Assembly (NCBI GenBank): GCA_029781035.1
Contig: JAKOXK010000015.1
Location: 1-63,513 of the forward strand
Direction: 5' to 3'
DNA from: Armatimonadota bacterium
GTDB taxonomy: Bacteria > Armatimonadota > Fimbriimonadia > Fimbriimonadales > Fimbriimonadaceae
DNA: 63,513 nucleotides
This document shows, in pieces, positions 25,748 through 33,602 of the stretch (positions within the stretch are counted from its first letter, which is position 1; each line of letters starts with the position of its first letter). The notes below the pieces were generated by a model. The model worked only from the letters and a program-made list of their open reading frames with translations, searched no databases and had not been told where the DNA came from. The position numbers and the translations under genes are program-made.

Positions 25748-26378
25748 TCCTGGCCGGGCTCCGGGAGGGTCTGAGCACCGATTCGCTGACGACGAGCAGG
25801 GCGCGTGGCAGGGGCCCGGAGATTCCCCGTGCGTACCAGTCGCAAGGGGTGTTGCCGCCTGGGGCGACGAGGGCAGCACTGACGCGGCACCCTTCTTGGC
25901 GTCCGATGGCCTCTCTGAGCGAGCGTTCGAGGCACAGGGCGTCGGGCGACGAGACGAAGTCGGCGATACGGCTCTTATGGGGTTTGAGCGGTCTGACGAG
26001 GTCGGCGAAGGCGGAGGTGGCGGCGAGGACGCTGCCTCGGGAGTCCACGACCATGGCGGCCACCGGCAGTGAGCCGAAGACGTCCTCCAGTTTTTGGCAG
26101 GGCGGTCCGGTCTGGGTCGAGACGCCTTCGGCCACGAGTTGGACGGTCTTAAGGAGCAGGCGTTGGCACCGGAGCCGGGCATAGGCGGCGGCGAGCTCGG
26201 CGCGGCTGTTCATGTTGGTCTTGGCTCGGATCCTGGACCAGTAAGTCCCCAAGGTACCGGGTGCGATTTCGAGTCTTCGACAGATGTTGAGGTCGGTCTG
26301 GCCTTTGGCGGCGAGGCGGACGACGTCCATCTCACGGTGCGACAAAGCGTCCAAGGATGACGCGGATAGTAGTCCCAC
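25740..26378 (-). CDS. LuxR-type regulator with N-terminal HTH and PAS-like C-terminus
   Basis: 212 residues from GTG 26378, preceded by a GGGAG ribosome site. The LuxR helix-turn-helix is at the N-terminus (about 10-68: LSHREMDVVRLAAKGQTD through the recognition helix GTLGTYWSRIRAKTN and SRAELAA). Residues 95-205 look like a PAS fold (VFGSLPVAAMVVDSRGSVLAATSAF). This is the reverse of the usual LuxR order. The signal is unknown. It could regulate the sugar importer on the same strand upstream. Confidence 0.8.
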   Translation of the reverse strand: MGLLSASSLDALSHREMDVVRLAAKGQTDLNICRRLEIAPGTLGTYWSRIRAKTNMNSRAELAAAYARLRCQRLLLKTVQLVAEGVSTQTGPPCQKLEDVFGSLPVAAMVVDSRGSVLAATSAFADLVRPLKPHKSRIADFVSSPDALCLERSLREAIGRQEGCRVSAALVAPGGNTPCDWYARGISGPLPRALLVVSESVLRPSRSPARIT

Positions 26379-26765
26379 GGTTCTTCTCTCCCTTGCGCCC
26401 GCTTAGGAACGGGCACTTCACGATGTTTACATAAACCGTACAGTTTTGTCTAGGTGGTTTTGTCGTAGTAATTGATGACGACTGGAGCAGGGCGCCCTGG
26501 TTCGTCTCGGCTCGCCTGGAGCCCCGGGGTTTCCGCTCTCAGGTTTGGAGCCGGAAGACTCGCCGAATCGTCCTCTGGAGTGTTGGTGTTGAGACGCACC
26601 TTGAGGTCCCCGCCCGAACAACGTACTCTTGACATGTCAAATCGCCGGCCGAAACCGACAAGCACAGCCGGGCTGTTCTGCGACCAAGGTGAGAGAACGG
26701 CCGGCTCAGACTCGCTCGCCCAGGTTTCCGTCGACTGGCCCTGTGTCGAGGAACGTGGGAAGTCC
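26379..26765. other. 387-base non-coding region between the importer operon and the LuxR-type gene
   Basis: I see no gene here. It contains a perfect 12-base palindrome TTGACATGTCAA at 26629-26640 and, nearer the LuxR-type gene, GTTTA-CA-TAAAC at 26425-26436, which includes a possible minus-strand -10 (TATGTA) about 50 bases before the GTG. Either dyad could be an operator. Confidence 0.45.
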
Positions 26766-26774
26766 TCACTTCCC
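26757..26774 (-). terminator. hairpin across the stop codon of the importer operon
   Basis: GGGAAGT (26757-26763), CCTC loop, ACTTCCC (26768-26774) form a perfect seven-base stem spanning the TGA of the MalG-type gene. No U-run follows, so it may stop transcription weakly or protect the mRNA end. Confidence 0.35.
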
Positions 26775-28442
26775 CCCGAGGCCGCTGAGTTGGACGCCTT
26801 CGACGAAGTACTTCTGACCGAAGAGGAAGACGGCGAGAACGGGCAGTGTGGAGAGGGTGGCGAAGGCCATCATGAGTCCGAACTCGCCGCCTTTGTCTGA
26901 GCTGAAGAGTTGGACGGCGTAGGAGACGGGGAGCTTTTCGGCGGAGGAGACGTAAAGGAGTGGTCCCATGAAGTCGTTCCAGGCTCCCATGAAGGCCCAG
27001 ACGCCAATGACAGCGAGGGCGGGTTTGATCTGGGGAAGCATGACTTGCCAGTAGGTGCGCAGGGGATTGCAGCCATCGATCTTAGCGGCGTCTTCGAGCT
27101 CGACGGGGATGGTTTTGAAGAACTGCCGGAGAAGGAAGACGTTGAATGCGCTGGCGGTGAAGTGGGGGAGCCAGACGGGGACGAGGGTGTCCACGGCACC
27201 GAGCCACCTCCAGACGAGGAAGCGAGGAAGCATGGTGACGGCGGTGGGCAGCATCATGGTGGCGACGAGGAGTCCGAAGAGGGCGGAGCGGCCCGGGAAG
27301 CGCACGCGTGAGAACCCGTAGGCGACAAAGGAACAACTGAGGAGGGTGCCGACGACGGTGGTCAGCACAAGCCAGAGGGAGTTGCGCAGGTAGAGGAGCC
27401 CATGGCCGGTCTCAGGCGGGAGCCATTCGAGGGCTTCGGTGTAGTTTTGCCAGCGGAGCCCGGGGTGACGGACGTTCTGCGATTCGGACTGGGTTGTGGT
27501 GAACCGGCGTCCTTGAAGCGGGGGCGGGGAGAGCACTTCGACCTCGCGCTCGCCTCCAACGAGTTCGCGGCGGACGAAGGCGGTGACGGGCTGGCCCCGG
27601 TAGGTGGTGGTGACCACGGTGCCCAGTCGCTGTTCGGGCCGGGTGGTGGCGGGGTCGGTGGGGACACGCCAACCCATGAGGGGGTAGGGCCTCTCGACAT
27701 CGATCTCGGGGTGTGGTGTGTTCGCGGCGAGGGTGCCCCAGACCCGCTCTCCGCGCCAGACGGTGCTGACGTAGGGGCGGTCAGTATCAAAGTAGGCGTG
27801 GGTCTGGGTGACCATCGGCACCCAGATTAGGTGGTCGCCGGTGTTGTCGGACTGCTCTTTGAAGCTGGTGAGCAGGAGCCAAAGCAGGGGCAGGCAGAAC
27901 AGGGCGGAGCCCGCGACAAGGGCGAGGGTCACGGCGGCGTTACGGACGCGGTCGATTCCTCGCCGGTTCTGGGCGATCCGGGCCACGACGACGGTGCCTC
28001 CGACAAGGAGGGCGAAGAGCCCGGCCCCGGCGGCGGGCTCGATGCCGAGGGCCCCGCGCAGGAGCTTGGGGGGATCCATGTGGGCCTGCCAAGAGAGGCA
28101 GACAGCGATGAAGGCGGCCCATCCGAGCAGGGGTCGCCACCGCCACGCCCCCGTCACGCTCCCCAGACACAGACGAGGGAGGAAGATCAGGGCCGCCGAC
28201 AACAGGAGCCACGAGGGGAAGGGCATGACGGGGAACACGAGGGGTAGCCACAGCTTGGGGGTGGGTCGACCCAAGTCATGGGGGATGCCTGAACCGAAGA
28301 TCAGCCCGGCACCGCTTGCGATCCACCACCAGCGGGACCGCTCCCAACCGATTCGCACGACCTGATAAACAGCCCCCGCGAGCGCGCCGACGCCGAACCA
28401 GAGCAGGAGCGTCGACGCGAGGAAGAGGAGGCTGGCGCTCAC
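26766..28442 (-). CDS. sugar ABC transporter permease, MalG type, with N-terminal membrane extension and extracytoplasmic insert
   Basis: 558 residues from a GTG overlapping the upstream stop (GTGA). Residues 1-160 form an extra, mostly membrane-embedded region not found in MalG. The MalG core starts with a helix at about 168-192; residues 193-345 form an extracytoplasmic insert, and the remaining helices follow. The EAA loop (about 448-474, ELEDAAKIDG then LPQIKP) binds the ATPase. It would pair with the MalF part of the upstream fusion. No ATPase is encoded nearby. The same frame runs on upstream but is antisense-phase noise there. Confidence 0.85.
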   Translation of the reverse strand: MSASLLFLASTLLLWFGVGALAGAVYQVVRIGWERSRWWWIASGAGLIFGSGIPHDLGRPTPKLWLPLVFPVMPFPSWLLLSAALIFLPRLCLGSVTGAWRWRPLLGWAAFIAVCLSWQAHMDPPKLLRGALGIEPAAGAGLFALLVGGTVVVARIAQNRRGIDRVRNAAVTLALVAGSALFCLPLLWLLLTSFKEQSDNTGDHLIWVPMVTQTHAYFDTDRPYVSTVWRGERVWGTLAANTPHPEIDVERPYPLMGWRVPTDPATTRPEQRLGTVVTTTYRGQPVTAFVRRELVGGEREVEVLSPPPLQGRRFTTTQSESQNVRHPGLRWQNYTEALEWLPPETGHGLLYLRNSLWLVLTTVVGTLLSCSFVAYGFSRVRFPGRSALFGLLVATMMLPTAVTMLPRFLVWRWLGAVDTLVPVWLPHFTASAFNVFLLRQFFKTIPVELEDAAKIDGCNPLRTYWQVMLPQIKPALAVIGVWAFMGAWNDFMGPLLYVSSAEKLPVSYAVQLFSSDKGGEFGLMMAFATLSTLPVLAVFLFGQKYFVEGVQLSGLGGK

Positions 28443-30907
28443 GAGTCCACCTCGTAGTGGACGAACCTTCGGGCGAGGAGGAACTGGACTCCGGTGACCG
28501 CGAGGATGACGAGAAAGATGATCCAGGCCAGAGCGGAGGCGTATCCCATCCGAAAGTAACCGAAAGCGTTCGTGAAAAGCTGGTAGACGGGAACCGTCAG
28601 ACGGTCGCTCGCCACGGTGCCGGGAACGTTGGCGGCGACATAGACCGGGTCGAAGATCTGGATCGCGCCGATGAAACCGGTCGCCGCATTGAAGAAGACG
28701 AGGGGACTGAGTTGGGGGAGGGTCACCGACCAGAACTGCTGGGCAGGCCGAGCCCCATCGATCTGGGCGGCTTCGTAGAGCTCGTTCGGCACTCCTTTGA
28801 GGCCAGCAAGCCATACGATGAATCCAGACCCAGCTCCCCAGAGGCCCATCAGGATGAGGGCTGGTTTGGCCCAGGCTTCGGAACTCAGCCATCCGGGCGA
28901 CGGTATGTCGAACCAGGGCCCGACCGTGACGTTCCAGGCGGCGTTCGCGAGTCCCATTCTGGGGTCGGGGCTGAGGATCCACATCCAGAGGACGACGGTT
29001 GCTATCCCTGGCACGACGGCGGGCAAGTAGTAGAGGGTGCGGAAGAGGGCCGCTCCGCGACGGACAGCGTTGAGGAGGAGAGCGACGGAGAGTCCGGTGA
29101 CGAGTCCGAGCGGCACGCCGATGCCCGCTATGTAGAAGGCGTTCGTGAAAGACTGGATCAGGACGGCCCGGTCTTGTACAGCGACTTCGTTGAAGTTCTT
29201 CCAGCCCACCCAGCGCGAGGGTTCGAGCACGTTCGACTGAGTAAAGGCCAGCACCATCGAGACGACCATCGGCCCAGCGGTCAGCACCAGGAAGCCGACC
29301 ACCCATGGAGCGACAAAGAGGTAGCCCCACAGCGCTTCTTTGCGTCCGAGCTTTCCGAGCCCGCCTGAATGCTTGCGGGCGATCAGAAGGACTCCGCCGA
29401 GGACGACTCCGAGCAGGCCGGTCGCCGTCGCCGGGGCGAGATTGGCGACGGGGTACCGGTCTTCGTCGTTGACCTCGTCGAGGATGCGCTGAACGTTTTG
29501 ACTGGCGGTGGCCAGGGCTGCGTCCACGGTGGCTTTGCCGTGAAGGGCTCTGTCGGCGGCAGTGTTCTCTTCGTCCCAGAGCACCTTGCCCGCGAAGGAC
29601 ACGGGCCTCACTTTGGACACGGGAAGGAGACGGAAATGCCACTTCACGGCCTCGGCGAGCGCCGGGTTCTTGGGCATGAAGTCTTTGAGCGACTGGTCGG
29701 TGGCGCGCACTTGGGCCGTGAGGCGGGGAAAGGTCATCTGTCCACGCGTCCGGTTGAGGGCGTCTTGCTGTCGACCCTCCAACATCCGGGCCTCGTAGCT
29801 GGTGACCCATTTGATGAACTTCCAAGCGGCTTCTTGGTGGCGGGCGCCGTGTGGAATGCAGTAGGCGTATCCGCCCGTCCAACTGGTCCAGACGCTTGCG
29901 ACGTCCTGGAAGCGCCCACGCCGGTGGAACCGGTCATCGGGAACGGGCGGTGGCCCTGAACCGAAGTCGAGCCTGGGAGCATAGCGGGCGATGCCTCCAA
30001 GGGCCCAGTCTCCGTCGATCTTCATCGCGACCTGGCCGGTGAAAAAGGCGTCGTTTCCCTCACCTCGGAACGTGGACTGGTACCGGTCGGCGTTTTCGGC
30101 CCCGCCCAGGACATCGTAACACTTCTTCATGAACTCCAGAGCCTCTCGGGCCGCTGACGAGTCGAGCGTACAAGCCTTTCCGTCGGGACTGAGGAGCCGG
30201 GCATCGTTGAGCGTGGCGTACATCGCGAACCAGGCGTTGCCGAAGTTCGGAATGAAGCCGGCTCGCTTGAGGGTGCCGTCAGGGTTCTTCTCGGTCAGAA
30301 CGCGGCTGTAGGCGAGGAGTTCGGACCACGTTCGAGGTGCCCGGTCGGGATCGAGGCCGGCCGAACGGAGCGCGCGGGCCTTCTCGCGGAAGAGGGCCCT
30401 GTTCCAAACGAAGATACGGTCGTCAGCCATCCAGGGAATTCCGTAGACTTTGCCCTTGTAGCTGGCCTCGTCCCATGTTTCAGGGTAGTACTGGTCCGCA
30501 GTCGGTGTGCGCGGATCCCTTCCTTGGTCACGGGCGATCAAGGGATCGAGTGGCTCGAACGCTCCTCGCGCGGCCCAGTCGGCGAGTGTGAACCGGTCTT
30601 GGTAGACGACGTCGGGCGGAACTTTGCCGACGATGGCTGTCATCAGCTTTTGCGGGTTCATCCCTCCCGAGCCCATCATCAGGGTCTGGACGTGAATGTC
30701 AGGGTTCTGGCGCTCGAACTCGCGGAACACGTCCGCCTGTCCTTTGTCGTTCGGTCCGAGCGTAACTCCCCAGACGATGAGGTTGGTCCGATGATCTCGT
30801 GTATGCCCGCATCCCTGAGCACAGAACAGGGAGGACAACGCCAGACCCGTCCAAACGGCCAAGACCGACTTGTCGCGCCACCATTTGCTCGGCCTCGTTG
30901 CCACCAA
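28439..30907 (-). CDS. fusion of extracellular sugar-binding protein and MalF-type permease
   Basis: 822 residues (TTG 30907; GTG 30904 is equally possible). An N-terminal export helix ends at a lipobox-like AQGC (Cys33). Residues 40-480 are a family-1 solute-binding protein (IVWGVTL, PPDVVYQD, GIPWMADDRIFVWNR, GQVAMKIDGDW). A helix at about 491-510 leads into a MalF permease (525-822) with EAA loop EAAQIDG and LPQLSP (711-735). Binding protein and permease thus form one chain. Imports a sugar or oligosaccharide; which one is unknown. Confidence 0.88.
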   Translation of the reverse strand: MVATRPSKWWRDKSVLAVWTGLALSSLFCAQGCGHTRDHRTNLIVWGVTLGPNDKGQADVFREFERQNPDIHVQTLMMGSGGMNPQKLMTAIVGKVPPDVVYQDRFTLADWAARGAFEPLDPLIARDQGRDPRTPTADQYYPETWDEASYKGKVYGIPWMADDRIFVWNRALFREKARALRSAGLDPDRAPRTWSELLAYSRVLTEKNPDGTLKRAGFIPNFGNAWFAMYATLNDARLLSPDGKACTLDSSAAREALEFMKKCYDVLGGAENADRYQSTFRGEGNDAFFTGQVAMKIDGDWALGGIARYAPRLDFGSGPPPVPDDRFHRRGRFQDVASVWTSWTGGYAYCIPHGARHQEAAWKFIKWVTSYEARMLEGRQQDALNRTRGQMTFPRLTAQVRATDQSLKDFMPKNPALAEAVKWHFRLLPVSKVRPVSFAGKVLWDEENTAADRALHGKATVDAALATASQNVQRILDEVNDEDRYPVANLAPATATGLLGVVLGGVLLIARKHSGGLGKLGRKEALWGYLFVAPWVVGFLVLTAGPMVVSMVLAFTQSNVLEPSRWVGWKNFNEVAVQDRAVLIQSFTNAFYIAGIGVPLGLVTGLSVALLLNAVRRGAALFRTLYYLPAVVPGIATVVLWMWILSPDPRMGLANAAWNVTVGPWFDIPSPGWLSSEAWAKPALILMGLWGAGSGFIVWLAGLKGVPNELYEAAQIDGARPAQQFWSVTLPQLSPLVFFNAATGFIGAIQIFDPVYVAANVPGTVASDRLTVPVYQLFTNAFGYFRMGYASALAWIIFLVILAVTGVQFLLARRFVHYEVDS

Positions 30908-30912
30908 TGGCT

Positions 30913-30918
30913 ATCCTA
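30913..30918 (-). promoter_or_regulatory. -10 element of a leaderless promoter, sugar importer operon
   Basis: TAGGAT ends five bases before TTG 30907 and eight before GTG 30904. Confidence 0.45.
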
Positions 30919-31005
30919 CACCTTGTCCAGCCGCCTAAGTCTCCTCGGAGAGCGGCGACACCCGTCCCATTTGCCCTAGATCGGGCATGGGTCGCTGACG
31001 CCAGG

Positions 31006-31011
31006 TACCTT
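31006..31011 (+). promoter_or_regulatory. -10 element of a leaderless promoter, rlmI
   Basis: TACCTT ends seven bases before the GTG at 31019. Confidence 0.45.
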
Positions 31012-31018
31012 GTGATCC

Positions 31019-32179
31019 GTGATAGGCGTCGTCCAACTGAAGCGCGGTAAGGAGCGCAAGATCCACAACTTCTACCCGTGGGTGCAGCGCGGGGAGTGTC
31101 GGGCCGACGGGGTCGAGGACGGAGCCGTCGCCCGTTTGGTCGATGCCGACGGCAAGTTCCTTGCGGTCGGAACTTACAACGCGAAGAGCCGGTTCCAATT
31201 CCGGGTCTATTCACTCGAAGACGAGCCTCTCGACAGGGGTTTCTTCGCCAAGAGGTTCCTGACCGCGATCGAACTGCGTCAAGGGCTGGTCAAAGGCACG
31301 AACGCCGAGCGGGTTGTCTTCAGCGAAGCGGACGGTCTGCCCGGCCTTATCGTTGACCGGTACGCAGGCCACCTGGTGGTGCAAGTCCGCTCTCTTGGCG
31401 CGGAGCGTTTACGTGAGGAGTGGTTGCCTGCGCTGATCGAGACTTCGGGCGCGGTGAGCATCCGAGAGAAGAGCGAAATGGCCGGCCGTGAAGAGGAGGG
31501 TTTGGAGGCAGTCACCGGGCCATTGTTCGGAGAGCCGCCAGCGACGGTCGAGATCGAGGAGGACGACTTCCGTCTGACCGTGCCGATCGAGACCGGTCTC
31601 AAGACAGGTTATTACCTCGACCAACGTGAGACGCGTCGCCGTTTCGAGAAACGCGTGGAGCCGGGCCAAAAGATCCTTGACTGCTTCTGCTATACGGGGT
31701 CCTTCACATTGAGGGCAGCAAGGGCTGGCGCCGTCGCCTACGGCGTGGACGTCCATCGGCCCGCCTTGGAGACGGCACGGGAGAATGCCAAAGCGAACGG
31801 GCTTGAATCGGTCTTTGTCGAGTCGAACGCTTTCGAGTACCTGGAATCAGACGCACTGGGCCCCTACGACTGGATCATCTTGGATCCGCCTGCCATCGCC
31901 AAAACATTCGAAAAACGTGACTCGCTCAAGTGGGCAGTCTGGAAGCTCGTCCACAACGCGTTGCCGATCCTGAAACCGGGCGGACGCCTGATCGTGTGTT
32001 CATGTTCGTATCAGCTCGGATTGCAGGAGTTGGTCGAGACGTGCCGACTTGCCGCCAGTGACCGTCATACGAGGCTGTTTCTTGAGGACGTGACGTTCCA
32101 GGACAGAGACCACCCGGCACCGATCCATTTCCCCGAAGGGCTTTACCTCAAGTGCGCATGGCTTCGTAAAGGGCCTTGA
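31019..32179 (+). CDS. RlmI-like 23S rRNA cytosine-5 methyltransferase
   Basis: 386 residues from GTG. An N-terminal PUA domain (1-75, with KGKERKI-like start and HNFYPWVQRGE) is followed by the central region and a Rossmann methyltransferase domain: GYYLDQRETRR, LDCFCYTGSFTL (SAM binding), DVHRPALETA and ILDPPA, with CSCSY near the end. The family methylates C1962 of 23S rRNA in E. coli; the exact target here is inferred. Stands alone, facing a convergent VanZ gene. Confidence 0.88.
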   Translation: MIGVVQLKRGKERKIHNFYPWVQRGECRADGVEDGAVARLVDADGKFLAVGTYNAKSRFQFRVYSLEDEPLDRGFFAKRFLTAIELRQGLVKGTNAERVVFSEADGLPGLIVDRYAGHLVVQVRSLGAERLREEWLPALIETSGAVSIREKSEMAGREEEGLEAVTGPLFGEPPATVEIEEDDFRLTVPIETGLKTGYYLDQRETRRRFEKRVEPGQKILDCFCYTGSFTLRAARAGAVAYGVDVHRPALETARENAKANGLESVFVESNAFEYLESDALGPYDWIILDPPAIAKTFEKRDSLKWAVWKLVHNALPILKPGGRLIVCSCSYQLGLQELVETCRLAASDRHTRLFLEDVTFQDRDHPAPIHFPEGLYLKCAWLRKGP

Positions 32180-32194
32180 CCACCAGTTTCCATG

Positions 32195-32650
32195 TCAAGT
32201 TTCGAATGTGAGTACACGGTGTCGGGCCGCCCAGATTGAGCAGACGCAGAGGGCCAAAAGGGCTCCGATGCCATCAATCAGCCAGTCGGTGATGCGTCCA
32301 CCGCGGCGGGGAACAAAGGTTTGGTGGTATTCGTCGGTGGCAGCGTAGACCATGGTGGCGACAAAGGCGATCCCAAGGGCCGCCTTCGGTTGCTTCCATT
32401 GAGATCGGACCATTGCCGAGAACATCAGGGTTGAGAACGCCGCGAACTCGAGGACGTGCCAGCCCTTGACGAACAGCCACCACCACGACCGCCAAAAGGT
32501 GCCGAACTGGTCTTCAGTCAATCGGACAGGGGAAGCCGAAGACACTCCGTGGACAAACTGCCTGGTGGAAACCACCGAGCACGATGTCACAAAGATGACA
32601 AGCGCCCAAACAACCACAGGAACCGCGTGCTTTCTCCCGGAGCGCTCCAC
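32195..32650 (-). CDS. VanZ-like membrane protein
   Basis: 151 residues from GTG 32650, with four predicted helices. The VanZ signature DEYHQTFVPRRGG followed by TDWLIDGIGA is intact. VanZ was named for teicoplanin resistance, but most homologues have no proven role. Promoter hexamer TAGGAT lies eight bases upstream. Nothing nearby suggests glycopeptide resistance. Confidence 0.85.
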   Translation of the reverse strand: MERSGRKHAVPVVVWALVIFVTSCSVVSTRQFVHGVSSASPVRLTEDQFGTFWRSWWWLFVKGWHVLEFAAFSTLMFSAMVRSQWKQPKAALGIAFVATMVYAATDEYHQTFVPRRGGRITDWLIDGIGALLALCVCSIWAARHRVLTFET

Positions 32651-32658
32651 GGAGGCGC

Positions 32659-32664
32659 ATCCTA
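32659..32664 (-). promoter_or_regulatory. -10 element of a leaderless promoter, VanZ-like gene
   Basis: TAGGAT ends eight bases before the GTG at 32650. Confidence 0.45.
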
Positions 32665-32690
32665 CCTGTGGTGGACGGCTTCTGGGCTGT

Positions 32691-33572
32691 TCATGCGCGC
32701 ATCAGCAGGACGTTGTAGGGTTCCTTGACGACCTCGTGAAGCGCTACGCTGCCGACGAGGAGACGTTCGACAAAGCCGTGTCCTTGCGCCCCCATGACTA
32801 GCAGGTCGGCCCGAGTGTCCCGCATGGTGTGCCCGATGACTTCTCGAGGCTCTCCTTCTGATAGAACCGTGTCCACCGGAACGCCGAACTCCTCGAGTCT
32901 GTGTGCGATCTGCCGGTGCCGCTCCTCCAATTTCGCGTGGATTTTGTCGAGAGTTTCGCCGGCAAGCTCCGGGTTGATTTGCTCAGCCACCGCCACGATC
33001 GACGGATCTGTCGTGTCTGCTGTCACGAGAATGATCCTCCCAACGCCCGCAGGTCTCCAGGAAACGAGCTTCTCCACCACCCGGTCGCAGTAGGCGCTGA
33101 GGTCGTGTGCGACCACGAGCGTCATTGGGCCTGCGGTCTGCGGCGCCTTCTTGGCGATCAGGACCGGTAGCGGGCAGTCAGAGGCAAGAGCCCGCGTCAC
33201 GTGACCGGTGAACATCGCCTCGAGCATCGTCTTCTGTTGGGCGCCCACGGCGATCAGGTCGGCCGCATGCTCTTTAGCGACTCCTATCAGAGAACTTACT
33301 TTCAAGCCAAGCGCCACTTCAGTGGTAGCGGGGATTTTGCTCGCTTTTGCGACGTCGGCCACAGTCTGTCGGCCAGCCTCAAGAAGATCCTCAAGGATCT
33401 GGGCCATGGGATGCGTCGCGGTCAGTTCGGGGAACGCACCGTCGGGCATCACGGGCTCGACCACGTTCAGCAAATGGACCGTGGACTCGGGAAAGCTGAG
33501 CCTCGCGACGAGATCCAAGGCGGGCCGGAACGATCCGGCAAGGTCGATACCGACGACGACTTTCACGCTCAT
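32691..33572 (-). CDS. tandem-domain universal stress protein
   Basis: 293 residues with two Usp domains (about 1-140 and 150-293). The second has the ATP-binding motif GAQGHGFVERLLVGSVA; the first has a degenerate version (GAQQKTMLEAMFTGHVT). Such proteins bind ATP and help in stress survival, with no defined reaction. A GGAG ribosome site lies about 12 bases before the ATG. It is separated from the neighbouring genes by short gaps and its co-transcription is unclear. Confidence 0.9.
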   Translation of the reverse strand: MSVKVVVGIDLAGSFRPALDLVARLSFPESTVHLLNVVEPVMPDGAFPELTATHPMAQILEDLLEAGRQTVADVAKASKIPATTEVALGLKVSSLIGVAKEHAADLIAVGAQQKTMLEAMFTGHVTRALASDCPLPVLIAKKAPQTAGPMTLVVAHDLSAYCDRVVEKLVSWRPAGVGRIILVTADTTDPSIVAVAEQINPELAGETLDKIHAKLEERHRQIAHRLEEFGVPVDTVLSEGEPREVIGHTMRDTRADLLVMGAQGHGFVERLLVGSVALHEVVKEPYNVLLMRA

Positions 33573-33602
33573 TTCTGCTTACTCTCCGCTGGAATCACAC
33601 GT

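Noticed and set aside
26629-26640. TTGACA as a -35 box on the plus strand
   Set aside because: No -10 lies 16-18 bases downstream and no gene follows on that strand; the perfect palindrome is the more likely feature.
28443-29882. Long upstream extension of the MalG-type frame (about 480 residues)
   Set aside because: It overlaps the receptor-permease fusion in another phase on the same strand, is Arg/Pro/Ser-rich without motifs, and a GTG at 28442 fits the operon overlap.
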